A stretch of 25,949 nucleotides of DNA from Spirogloea muscicola (taxonomy: Eukaryota > Streptophyta > Zygnematophyceae > Spirogloeales > Spirogloeaceae): assembly GCA_009602725.1 (NCBI GenBank), contig WELB01000024.1, forward strand, positions 560,568 to 586,516, given 5' to 3'. Of this stretch, positions 1 through 7,942 are shown in pieces. Positions within the stretch are counted from its first letter, which is position 1. The number at the start of each line of letters is the position of its first letter. Under the pieces are notes generated by a model, which saw only the letters and a list, made by a program, of their open reading frames with translations, was not told the origin of the DNA and made no database searches. Made by a program: the position numbers and the translations under genes.

Positions 1-459
1 GAGCTGAAGTACGCGGATCATCCGCGGGAAGACGAGTTCTTCCCGTTGGCCATCGACACACATGGGGCGCTGGGCGCTCGGTGGCTCGAGCTGCCCACCC
101 AGCTCGCCCGCCACACCATCGCCCGGCGCTTCCATGGGGAGCCGGTTGACTTCCCTGCAGCCGGGTTGCTGGCGCAAGTGTATCGAATGCGCCTGGCCGT
201 CTCGCTGCAGAGGTCCATGGCCCAGGCGCTGCACCTTCGTGCCGGCAGAGCCCTCGCTGCTGCCTCTGGCTCTGGCCAGGGGACCCACTTCCAGGAGCCC
301 AGCATCTCTGATCTGCGGCTGCTTAGCAGGGGTTACTGAGTGTCTCGTAGCAGCTTTGTTTCTGTTACTTAGCGCTTCCCCTGGCCCCCTTCTCTGCTCT
401 GTTCATCCTTTTTCGGGCTGGTTGTTCCAGCCCCTATTCTCAATGGGCGAGCACTTTCT
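1..459 (+). mobile_element. 3' end of an RLE-type LINE (C-terminus plus 3' UTR), cut by window edge
   Basis: Frame 1 is open from the first base to the TGA at 337-339. It encodes the C-terminal end of a LINE polyprotein, beginning with the K-Y motif region (ELKYADHPREDEFFPLAIDT) that follows the catalytic aspartates in restriction-like endonuclease (RLE) domains, and ending DLRLLSRGY. The 3' UTR (340-459) carries a 7-bp hairpin (GGGCTGG 415-421, CCAGCCC 427-433) and ends near GGGCGAGCACTTTCT. The same protein end is encoded on the minus strand at about 550-890, so this is one arm of a tail-to-tail inverted pair. The reading frame is intact in this short stretch, but the upstream part lies outside the window, so whether the copy is active cannot be judged. 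Confidence 0.88.
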
Positions 460-549
460 GGAAAAACCAGCCCGAAAAAGAATGAACAGAATACGAGAAG
501 GGGGCCAGGGGAAGCGCAAAGAAACAGAAACAAAGCAGCTACAAATCAC

Positions 550-3500
550 TCAGTAACCTCTGCTAAGCAGCCGCAGGTCGGAGATGCTAGGCTCGTTGAA
601 AGTGGGTCCCACTGGCCAGAGCCAGAGGCAGCAGCAAGGGCTCTGCCGGCACGAAGGTGCAACGCCCGGGCCATAGACCTCTGCAGCGAGACGGCCAGGC
701 GCATTCGATAAACTTGCGCCAGCAACCCGGCTGCAGGAAAGTCGACCGGCTCCCCATGGAAGCGACGGGCGATGGTGTGGCGGGCGAGCTGGGTGAGCAG
801 CTCGAGCCACCGAGCGCCCAGCGCCCCATGGGTATCAATGGCCAACGGGAAGAACTCGTCTTCCTGCGAATGGTCTGCGTCATCTTCAGCTCTTTAGCCC
901 GAGCATCGCAGGCGACCGCACACCCAGCCTTGGTGGCACATTGAGCTGGGTGTGAGCGGTCGTAGGCATCAGTGGTCACCACGTCCAGGAGATGACGTGG
1001 CCCGCCGGCCTGTGGGGTGGCCACCAGGTCTACACGCCGGGCGTGGAGACCGTCGGCCCTTTCCTGGATCGGCATGATGGCGGAGTGCTCCGCTGCCACG
1101 GAGAAGCCAGCCTCCAACAGGATGCCATGCATCGCGGAGGCGGTCATAGGCCGCTGTCCACTCTCCGCCGTGGGAACAGCGCAGAACATGAGCAGCCAGC
1201 TCTCCACGCTCGGTCCCGCGCTCGCCACACTCACATTGACGCACACCCTGGAGACATGGCGGCGGTAGGCCTAGGAGCCGGTGGACGGCACTGCCGAATA
1301 CCTCGTCCCGGAGAGTGAGGGCGTCGTTGAGGGGGAGGGCCTGGAGCCACGCCGCTGCCCCCGGGGAGGAGGCCGAGCGGAGTCTCGCGTGCCCGCGCAA
1401 GTCGGCCTCGGGGAGCTGCAGCACGGCGGTGGTGTAGGCGGCCTTGTCGACCACGGCTGCGATGCGCGCTTGGACGTGCAGGTCAGCGGTGTGCGCTAGG
1501 TGTGCAAATGAGACCGCCTGGCCTGCCAGGTCCGGGTGCGCCGCGAGCAGCTCCTTGTGGGCGGAGCGAAGCGACACCTGGAACGGCAGCGGGCCCATAT
1601 CGACCTCCACCACCGCCTGCTCCAGTGCACGCCGGCCGTGGACCATGAAGCGCTGGGCCACGGAGGCGGCAGTCTGCGCCCAGCTGCCGAGGTCTGCCGC
1701 CCGGCAAGAACGGGCGAGCGGGCGCAGGCCGAGACCACCGTGGCTGAGGGGTAGCGCCGCCTGGTGGATAGCAGCTGGCGACTGGAGGAAGCCCTGGTGG
1801 CGGACCAGGGCCGCCAAGCTCGCCACCATGCCTGCGTCAAAATCCGCGTACGCCGCCAACGCCCCTGGGACGGCGGAGTGGCCCGCGTCAAGTACTGGGG
1901 CCGCTGCCCAATGGCCTTGGTCAACATGGCCAATGACAGCTGCATATCGTCCAGCTCGGGAAGCCGGGCCGCAGGCTGAAGATGCACCGCAAGGCGGGCT
2001 CGCAGCTGCCCCTCCACGAAGGACGGCGCGCCAATGGGGAGCCTCAGCAGGGTGAAGCCATCTGCTGGAGTCTGGCATCCGGTGGGCAGCGTCAGGGTGG
2101 GTGGGAGGCCGCAGGGAGACCAAGCCGCGCACTTTGACGCCCGGGTGGACAGGCCGAGGGTGGCCAGCTGCAGCACGAAGGTGACGAAGGCCGCCGCCAC
2201 GCCTTCCGGAGGGCCGACTATGGTGGTGTCATCTGCGAAGGTGGGGAGTAGGACTTCTGAGTGTGCCGCCGCGTTAGCCTGCAGAGCCCGGTGGTGAGCG
2301 AGCGCAAAGTAGAAGCCGGCGAGGGGGTCCCCTTGCCGCGTGCAGGGCCTCCACTTGATCACCCCCTGTCCGCCAGAGGAGGTCGCTGGGCTGACCGTAC
2401 CCCAAGCGGAAATAGGGTACCAGGGAAGTGAAGGATGCCCGGAGCTCCTCCGCAATACTGGCGCGCTCCACAGTGATGAAGGCATTCTTCATGTCAACGG
2501 CCAGCACCAGCCACCCCGGGTGCTGGTCCAAGGTCGCACGAATGCCGTGGACGACGGCCTCGCCCCCACTCCGCAGCCCCGCGCCGTACTGGTGTGGCGC
2601 CATGTGCACCTGCGCCGGCCCCGCATGCTGCTGCCAGAGTACGCGGCTCAGCAGGAGGTACAGGACCTCCCCAATGGCAATGGGCCTGACTCCCCCGCTC
2701 GGCTTGTCGAGGGCGAGCAGCATGCTGGTGCACAGTACGCCGCGGATGCTGGCCGGCACATTGTCTTGGGCCATATGCTGGCAATCTGCAGCAGCGTGTT
2801 GAAGCCTGCCGCCTCACCCTCGAGGAAGATCTCCCGCAGGTGCTCAGTTAGCATGCGGGAGGGGCCGCCGGCGGCTGCTCGATGGCTGGTCTGGAGAGCC
2901 TTCTTGAGGGCGTCGGCTTCCAAGACCACCTCCTCCGGCTGGGCGAACGCGGCCAACCACGGTGGCAGGGGGGAGCTGGCCGGGGGCTCTGGAGGGAGTC
3001 CAGAGCCGCCCGGGTTGCCGCATTGGTCGGCGCCAGCATCGCATCGTCCAGGGCCTGCACAGCCCGGGAGAGCTCACCCGCGTGGCTGTAGCGAAGAGCA
3101 CTGCGGACGCTGGCGGCCTGGTCGTGTGTTGCCCCTCGGCCACCACGGTCAGCCGCGGACGCCGCCACGGCTGCGTCATGCCTCGCCAGGAGCTCCTCCA
3201 AGTGTCCGCTCTCGAACAATTGGACGCGTTCCAAGAGGGGCTGCTGGCTTTGCTTGCGGCTGTTGGGAAAGACCCGCCCGAGGAACAGACGGAGGAAGAG
3301 GATGCACAACTTCCACGCTGCCTCGTCCCTGTGGTCCGCGACGATCCGCTGCGTCACCAGGCGGAGCGCACGGCGGAGGTGTGGGCGCGCCCAGCGCGGA
3401 ACATGGCGAAGGAGCGGCAGGGCCGCCTGGCGGTGAACTGCGGCCAGGTCGAGGCCTGCCAGCCACTGCCAGTGGTGAGGCGTAGGCGGGGACGGCGCGG

Positions 3501-4116
3501 GAGGCCTGCCTGGTCTGCCCCGACGACCACCCGCCGCTGCGCTCCGCGCCTGCTCCGCACGGTTGTTGTTGCACGTGCGAGTTCGCTGGTGGTTGGACCG
3601 GCCGGACCGCGTGGTGAAGGTCCTCTGGCAAAGCTGGCACCGCGGCGGGTCGGGCGACAGAGGTTGGGGCGACGGCGGTGGAGCCGGCTCGCTCGGCGGG
3701 GGTGGAGGCGGCGGAGACGGGGCCGGCGTCGATGGCGCCCACTGTGGAAGGCTGGGCGGCTCGAGAGGCGGGATGGCGGATGGTTGGGAAGGCGGCGTCG
3801 GGGGAGGTGGGGGCGGTGGAGACGACGGCGGCTGTGGTGGCGACAGCTCGGCGGGCTGTAGCGGCTGCTGCACCTCTGTCGCCGGAGAAGCACACTCAGG
3901 GACGTCAGGGCCGAGCACATGGGGCACGGTACCCTGAGGATGGAGGAGCGTGGTCACCTCGTGGGTCCCCTCGCATCTCAGGGGTGGAGGCGACAACGCT
4001 TGTGCCCGACACTTCTCTCGGGCGGGAGGCGATAGAGTAGTGGCTTCCGTGGAATGCTCCGTGATTCTTTTTTGGGCTGGCCTTTCTTCCGTGGAATGCT
4101 CCGAACACTGGCCCAA
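550..4116 (-). pseudogene. Frameshifted LINE polyprotein: zinc finger, reverse transcriptase, RLE endonuclease
   Basis: Reading 5' to 3' on the minus strand: a Pro/Ser-rich N-terminus; a C2HC finger (CQLCQRTF..., C-x2-C-x12-H-x5-C, near 3650-3580); the pre-catalytic RT block DKPSGGVRPIAIGE; RT motif A (VDMKNAF, Asp codon 2495-2493); motif B (RQGDPLAG); motif C (FADD, 2239-2228); the thumb-like LPLSHGGLGLRP; a CCHC knuckle (C-x-C-x12-H-x3-C); and the RLE core, with Asp at 1030-1028 in RRVDLVATP and a second Asp at 985-983 in LLDVVTTDAYDR, 14 residues apart. The usual PD is VD here. Following these segments needs about seven frame changes (near 2950, 2770, 2370, 1890, 1130, 860 and 610), so the copy cannot make an intact protein. 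Sequencing indels could explain some shifts but hardly all. GC-rich shadow frames on the opposite strand are not genes. Confidence 0.92.
4044..4103 (+). mobile_element. Tiny LINE 3'-end insertion flanked by an 18-bp direct repeat
   Basis: An exact 18-bp direct repeat (CTTCCGTGGAATGCTCCG) occupies 4044-4061 and 4086-4103. The 24 bases between them (4062-4085) read ATTCTTTTTTGGGCTGG followed by CCTTT, the same string found at the 3' end of the LINE copies (compare 14333-14353). The simplest reading is a severely 5'-truncated LINE insertion with a target-site duplication. It lies just beyond the 5' part of the minus-strand LINE coding region. Replication slippage between two short repeats is the alternative. 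Confidence 0.5.
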
Positions 4117-4264
4117 GCCCTGCCTCTCTGCCCGCTAAACGCTCCATCTCCCCTCACCTGTCAGTGTGCCCAGCCGCTGGCACGCCGTTTAGCCTTCGAC
4201 AATCTTCCGCTGCCGACGGTAGCCCGCAATGGCTGCCGTTAACCATTCTGTCCTTATGGAAGAA

Positions 4265-4419
4265 GCGCGGCCAGATTGACTGGTGGCTGGGAAAGGCCAG
4301 CCCAAAAGGAATGGACAAGGTTCATGGACAACAGCGCCGCCGCCCGGCGTGGACGAGAAGAAAAGAAAGCGCGGCCAGATTGACTGGTGGCTGGGAAAGG
4401 CCAGCCCAAAAGGAATGGA
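4265..4419 (-). repeat. Two exact 51-bp copies of a LINE 3'-UTR module in direct repeat
   Basis: Positions 4265-4315 and 4369-4419 are identical over 51 bases, with a period of 104 bp. Each contains ATTGACTGGTGGCTGGGAAA and then GGCCAGCCCAAAAGGAATGG. Read on the minus strand, this is the hairpin-bearing 3' UTR that follows the family-B LINE relics at 14000-14220 (+) and 14400-14897 (-). Divergent copies lie at 14372-14425 and 21608-21662. No coding sequence accompanies these two copies. Confidence 0.8.
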
Positions 4420-4425
4420 AGAGGG

Positions 4426-4589
4426 GCTGGCAGAGGCGACTGACTCTTCCAGTAGAGGGCGACGGCTGTGAATGGCAAAGCCCAGGAAAAGGGAATGAAC
4501 AAAATCCGAAGGGGCCAGAAAAGTGTTGAAGCACACAGCGACTCAAGTGGCCACTGGGTGCTCAGTAAGAGCGATTCGCCTGGTAGTAC
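4426..4589. other. Degenerate LINE-associated spacer
   Basis: No gene is seen. Short strings such as CTCTTCCAGTAGA and ATCCGAAGGGGCCA recur at about 5415-5430 (inverted) and 5548-5562, so this is probably worn LINE UTR sequence. Confidence 0.4.
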
Positions 4590-5105
4590 CGCAGCCCTCC
4601 TCCATATGCTGCGGCGAACGCTGCTCGCAGCAAGGCGGCCAAATACGCAGACCACCTGGCTGGGGACGAGTTCGTCCCCCTGGCTGTGCATGTGCACGGG
4701 GCTCTCGGGTCCCAGTGGTTCGACCTGCTAGCCAGGCTTGCGCAGCACGTTGTGTCCCGGAGGCGAGGTGAGCAGGCTGACTTCAAAGCCGCTGGCTCGT
4801 TGGCTCAGGTCTACCGCATGCGACTATCCATGTCCCTTCACGGTCCATGGCCCACGCTTAGCACCTGCGTGCTGGCCGTGCTTTCGCTGCTGCGTCTGGC
4901 TTTCGTCAGGGGGATTGTTTTCCTGCTCGCTAGTCTGTCAGATTTGAGGCTCCTCACTCGTTGCTATTGACTGATTCATCCTACCCATGTTTTGAGAATT
5001 GCGCTTCTGGCCCATCCGCAATTTCGCCCCTTCGACCCTTGTCAATTCTTTTCGGGCTGGCTTCTCACAGCTCTTGCCCCCATTGGGAGAACCACTTCTC
5101 CTCCG
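4590..5105 (+). mobile_element. LINE C-terminal relic (family B) with 3' UTR
   Basis: The frame ending at TGA 4968-4970 encodes AAKYADHLAGDEFVPLAVHV followed by HGALGSQW and, further on, SDLRLLTRCY. It aligns along its length with the LINE end at 1-339, including the K-Y motif of the RLE domain. An in-frame stop just upstream of 4590 and the absence of an RT region show that it is 5'-truncated. The 3' UTR continues to about 5105 and contains the stem-loop module variant TTCTTTTCGGGCTGG (5047-5061) and CCCCATTGGGAGAACCACTT. Confidence 0.82.
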
Positions 5106-5276
5106 TCACAGGATATAAGTAATAGGCGGAGATTTCCCTGTCGAGCAGCTCAGGTCGTCTTCGAGTAGCAGGTCCCCTGTCTATAGCCAGAAGCCAGAGA
5201 CTGCAGTTTCTCTCCTGGGCGGCCCACTCACAGCCATCGCCCTCTACTGAATTTCCCTCTGCACCATCTCGTGCTT

Positions 5277-5313
5277 TGGAGTGTAGTCACCTCCACTTGG
5301 TGACTACACTCCA
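5277..5313. repeat. Perfect 15-bp hairpin with 7-nt loop
   Basis: TGGAGTGTAGTCACC at 5277-5291 is the exact reverse complement of 5299-5313; the loop is TCCACTT. A third partial copy of the arm, AGTGTAGTCA, follows at 5317-5326. No gene starts or ends nearby, so a role as a regulator or terminator is not supported. It may be part of a degenerate foldback element. Confidence 0.85.
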
Positions 5314-5334
5314 CCAGTGTAGTCATACTTCTTT

Positions 5335-5420
5335 CTTTGGCTTTGAACATTGTCCATTCTCTTTGGGCTGGCGTTTCTAGCCCCTCTCCTCTATGGGCGA
5401 GCTGTTTCTTTCTTCTACTG
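5335..5420 (+). mobile_element. Solo LINE 3'-end stem-loop module
   Basis: On the plus strand this carries CTTTGGCTTTGAACATTGTC, CATTCTCTTTGGGCTGG, then TAGCCCCTCTCCTCTATGGG and CGAGC. It is the reverse complement, with about 10-15% differences by eye, of the modules at 7454-7545 and 13724-13805. No LINE coding sequence precedes it. Confidence 0.7.
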
Positions 5421-5430
5421 GAAGAGTCTT

Positions 5431-5897
5431 TCTTCTGAGGCTGCAGCCAAAAGGCGCGCCCAGCACACAGATGCAACGCGTGTGCCATTGAGTGCTGCAG
5501 CAATTCAGACAGGTGCCTGCGGTACACCTGGGCTAGAGGGTCGACAAGATCCGAAGGGGCCAAAGGGGACATCAGTGGAAAGCCTGGCGAGCCACCAGGC
5601 TTTCCATTGTAGATTGGAGAAGCTCTTCCAGATGGAGCGATAGCTGTGAAAGGAGAGGGGAAGAAAACTCCCTGTGAAAGTCTGGGGCTGCTGCACGGGC
5701 GCGACTGGTCATATCGTGCAAGGCAAGGAGACTGCCGGAGCAACATGGAGAGACGCCTTTTGGAGTACGACGCACTCTGAAGCCATGGAGCCTCCAGGAA
5801 GTGTGTTTTGAAGGTTTCGCAGCAATTTCACGAACTTCTACCCGTCATTCAGGCTATCGCCCACCAATTTTTCAGAGTCTCCATTCTCCTCCCACTG
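5431..5897. other. No recognisable gene
   Basis: Short open frames on both strands show no family resemblance. A few strings match the LINE-associated spacer at 4426-4589. The part from about 5805 may be a poorly conserved continuation of the rRNA fragment that follows, but this cannot be shown by eye. Confidence 0.4.
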
Positions 5898-5937
5898 CTT
5901 GAAAGCAATTCCTTTCGTGTTCTTTTCACTCCCCGAT

Positions 5938-5968
<31 letters not shown>

Positions 5969-6003
5969 ACTTCACTATCGGTCACCCAGGAGTACTTTGT
6001 GTA
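5898..6003 (-). pseudogene. Fragment of organelle-type 23S rRNA gene in nuclear-type DNA
   Basis: Read on the minus strand, this gives the conserved domain I/II stretch TACTCCTGGGTGACCGATAG, then TACCGTGAGGGAAAGGTGAA, AAGAACCCC, GGGGAGTGAAAAGAAC and finally AAGCAGTGGGAGGAG. This matches the bacterial/plastid/plant-mitochondrial pattern around E. coli 23S positions 430-540. Cytosolic 25S instead has GGGAAAGATGAAAAGAACTT here. Neighbouring sequence on both sides does not continue as recognisable rRNA, so it looks like a nuclear insertion of plastid or mitochondrial DNA. Which organelle cannot be decided from this stretch. Assembly chimerism is the alternative. Confidence 0.8.
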
Positions 6004-7180
6004 AGGCGGCGGGCGGAGGCCCGGGGCCTTAGGCCGCGGAGCTGGACTGCAAGCGAGGATCAAGAGACTGGAAGCACGATGCACAAGGCGTCTTGGATTA
6101 CTGGAGGGGCAAGAGTACAGAGTGCTCGAGAGGTGAGCAGGCAGGATACAGATTGCTGGAGATGGGGGCCCAAGGGGGGCCCCCCCTCCTTATATAGCCT
6201 AGCCTCACTAGGGCCTCTGTAAAGATCTAGAAGTTGCAGGAGGACGTTCCCATGCGCGGGGTCCCTCGGGAACCCTCTAGAGGAGCCCAGATTAGGGTTA
6301 GGGCTGACTAGGCTGGATTTAGGCTTAGGGCGCGGGGCGCCGGCTCGAGCTCGGGCTAGGGCGCGATTCATGACACTTTGTCTTGCAAGGTGGTCCTTGC
6401 TGATTCACACGGGATTTCACGTGACCCATGCTACTCGGGTTAGAGCGCAAATTTGAGACAATCGTCAGGGCCCATGAGAAGGGCCCCGTGTCAGGGGGCT
6501 GCGAGCGCATCGCCCTGGTGCTCTTACTTGCCACTACATACCTCGTCACTCATACAGTGCCATACATACGTATGTGCGAGCCAGTGCGCATGCTGCCTCA
6601 GGACCACTGGAGCATGCGCACGCCAGCGTTCATGTCAAAGCCCTCTATGAGGGTACAATCGAACCAAGTCACTGCTGCCAAGCACAATGATGGTAAGCCA
6701 AGGCAGTGGCTGGAAGTGTGGCAAGCATGAAAACAGCAGCGTCCACTGGCAAGCATACAAAAAGCACGGAGCCGGTCAGATGATCCAAGAGACGAGACTG
6801 ATATCCTGGAGCCGAGCCTGGTCTCGATCACCTCTGTTTAGGTGATCGAGAGGTGTTGAGGGCATCACGCTGACCCTGGATATGCAGCTTCTCCGCAGCA
6901 CGGATACTTTAAGACGAGCCTTCTTATGAGATTCTTGAGGCCATATGGTGGCAAAGTCGACGGGCTGCTTCTGCCAGAGGTGAGGAGAAGGCAGAGAGGT
7001 ACTGCTGGATGCCGAGAGGTATGAAAGAAGCTCCGCTGGACAACTTTGATGATGTGGGGCGATCATACGAGTGCGTCCTCAAGGGAGGAAGCTCTTTCCG
7101 AGGAGTTGTCGTTCAGAGATGAGAGCTCTTGTAAAGGTGGAGGCGATGCAGTGAAAGACCAGCCCAGACACAGCTCTTCC
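6004..7180. other. Gene-poor stretch with telomere-like motifs and a hairpin
   Basis: No coding region is supported. GTAAGGCGGCGGGCGGAGGC at 6001-6020 begins a GC-rich patch. TTAGGGTTAGGG lies near 6290-6301, with further TTTAGG/TTAGGG scraps to about 6330. A TATATAG string at about 6190 follows a G/C homopolymer-rich block (6165-6187), but no gene follows it. A hairpin sits at 6823-6850. Confidence 0.5.
6823..6850. repeat. Perfect 11-bp hairpin with 6-nt loop
   Basis: CTCGATCACCT (6823-6833) is the exact reverse complement of AGGTGATCGAG (6840-6850), separated by CTGTTT. It stands alone in non-coding sequence with no T-run after it. Confidence 0.8.
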
Positions 7181-7183
7181 AAT

Positions 7184-7216
7184 GTATGGCTGTGAGAGGC
7201 CAGCTCAAAGAGAAGC
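7184..7216 (-). repeat. Divergent LINE 3'-module scrap
   Basis: GGCTGTGAGAGGCCAGCTCA is almost the same as GGCTGTGAGAGGCCAGCCCA in the module at 21608-21662. Only the hairpin core is left. Confidence 0.45.
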
Positions 7217-7453
7217 GAGAAGCCCGTCAGACCTGTCAATTCTTTGTGATCCCCAGGGCAATGTACGAGGCCCAGAAGAACGGACACAGGTCTTAAGGGG
7301 GCCGGAGAGCGCAGAGCGGAAAGCGAGAAGGGGTGTCGTCCGGCGGATGGGGGACGCGACGTAAGCCCAGCGGCGCGCCGTGCCGTTGCAGACCTCGGGC
7401 TGCATGGCGGACGCCAGCCGCGGGGGGAGCCTTCGGGAAGCGGGCCGCCTCCG

Positions 7454-7545
7454 GAAGAGAAGGTGCTCGCCCATTGAGAAGAGGGGCTGGCAAAGCCAAC
7501 CCAAAAAGAATGGACAATGTTCAAAGCCAAAGAAAGAGGTGCTGA
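7454..7545 (-). mobile_element. Solo LINE 3'-end module upstream of the AIFM2-like gene
   Basis: Plus-strand text GTGCTCGCCCATTGAGAAGA, then GGGGCTGGCAAAGCCAACCC, then AAAAAGAATGGACAATGTTC and AAAGCCAAAGAAAG. Positions 7478-7537 are identical over 60 bases to 13738-13797, which indicates recent dispersal or gene conversion. No coding part of a LINE is attached. It lies about 400 bp before the start codon of the AIFM2-like gene. Confidence 0.8.
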
Positions 7546-7564
7546 AAAAGGAAGGTCTGGCGGC

Positions 7565-7766
7565 GGCGCCACATCTGGAGCCGACTAGCCCGTGCCCCCG
7601 CCGGGGCGGGCGGGCGCGGCTGCCCCGCGGTGCGGGCCACCGCCGCCAGATGTGGAGGCGCCTGTGTCCGTGGCGGTGATTCGCCCGGCAAGCTCGCGGC
7701 AAGGGGGCCTGGTAGGCAGTGCCTGGCCTGCAGGTCGCGGGCTGGGTGGCCCAGGCACTCCCTACC
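7565..7766. repeat. Two imperfect inverted repeats in the GC-rich upstream of the AIFM2-like gene
   Basis: GGCGCCACATCTGG (7565-7578) pairs with CCAGATGTGGAGGCGCC (7646-7662), with small bulges. GGTAGGCAGTGCCTGGCC (7711-7728) pairs with 7748-7766 with one mismatch and one bulge. The second stem lies about 180-230 bp before the ATG at 7943, so it could be in the promoter or in the 5' UTR. An 11-C run follows near 7800. Confidence 0.6.
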
Positions 7767-7942
7767 CCCCTCCTCCCGGCAGGCCTCGCGCGCACAAAAG
7801 CCCCCCCCCCACCTCCCTCCTCCGGAAACGCCCTCCTCGTACTTAGTTCCATTGGGCTTAGCCTCTCAAAGCCATTGCCTTCCGTTGGGAGCTCTCGCTT
7901 CGTCTTCCGCTCCCTCGCCCCGCAGCTTGGCCGCTGCCCTCC

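Larger units (their letters stand above)
460..4116 (-). mobile_element. Nearly full-length RLE-type (R2-group architecture) LINE retrotransposon, degenerate
   Basis: A single long coding region on the minus strand runs from a proline-rich N-terminus near 4116 to a stop near 550, followed by a 3' UTR to about 460. The order is zinc finger, reverse transcriptase, CCHC knuckle, restriction-like endonuclease. This is the one-ORF plan of early-branching LINEs such as R2 and NeSL, which cut target DNA with an RLE rather than an APE nuclease. The 3' UTR pairs with that of the plus-strand copy at 340-459. The 5' boundary is uncertain: upstream of 4103 there are LINE 3'-module fragments rather than an evident 5' UTR. 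The clade assignment is inferred from domain order only. Confidence 0.9.

Noticed and set aside
2340-3485. Long plus-strand open frame (381 codons) opposite the LINE
   Set aside because: It is the antisense shadow of the RT and zinc-finger region in GC-rich DNA; the residues are low-complexity and match no family, while the minus strand carries clear RT motifs.
5228-5746. 172-codon minus-strand open frame
   Set aside because: It crosses a perfect hairpin and a LINE 3' module and resembles no protein except short LINE-like scraps.
6185-6200. TATATAG as a promoter
   Set aside because: No gene follows within 1 kb on either strand, so the string alone has no support.
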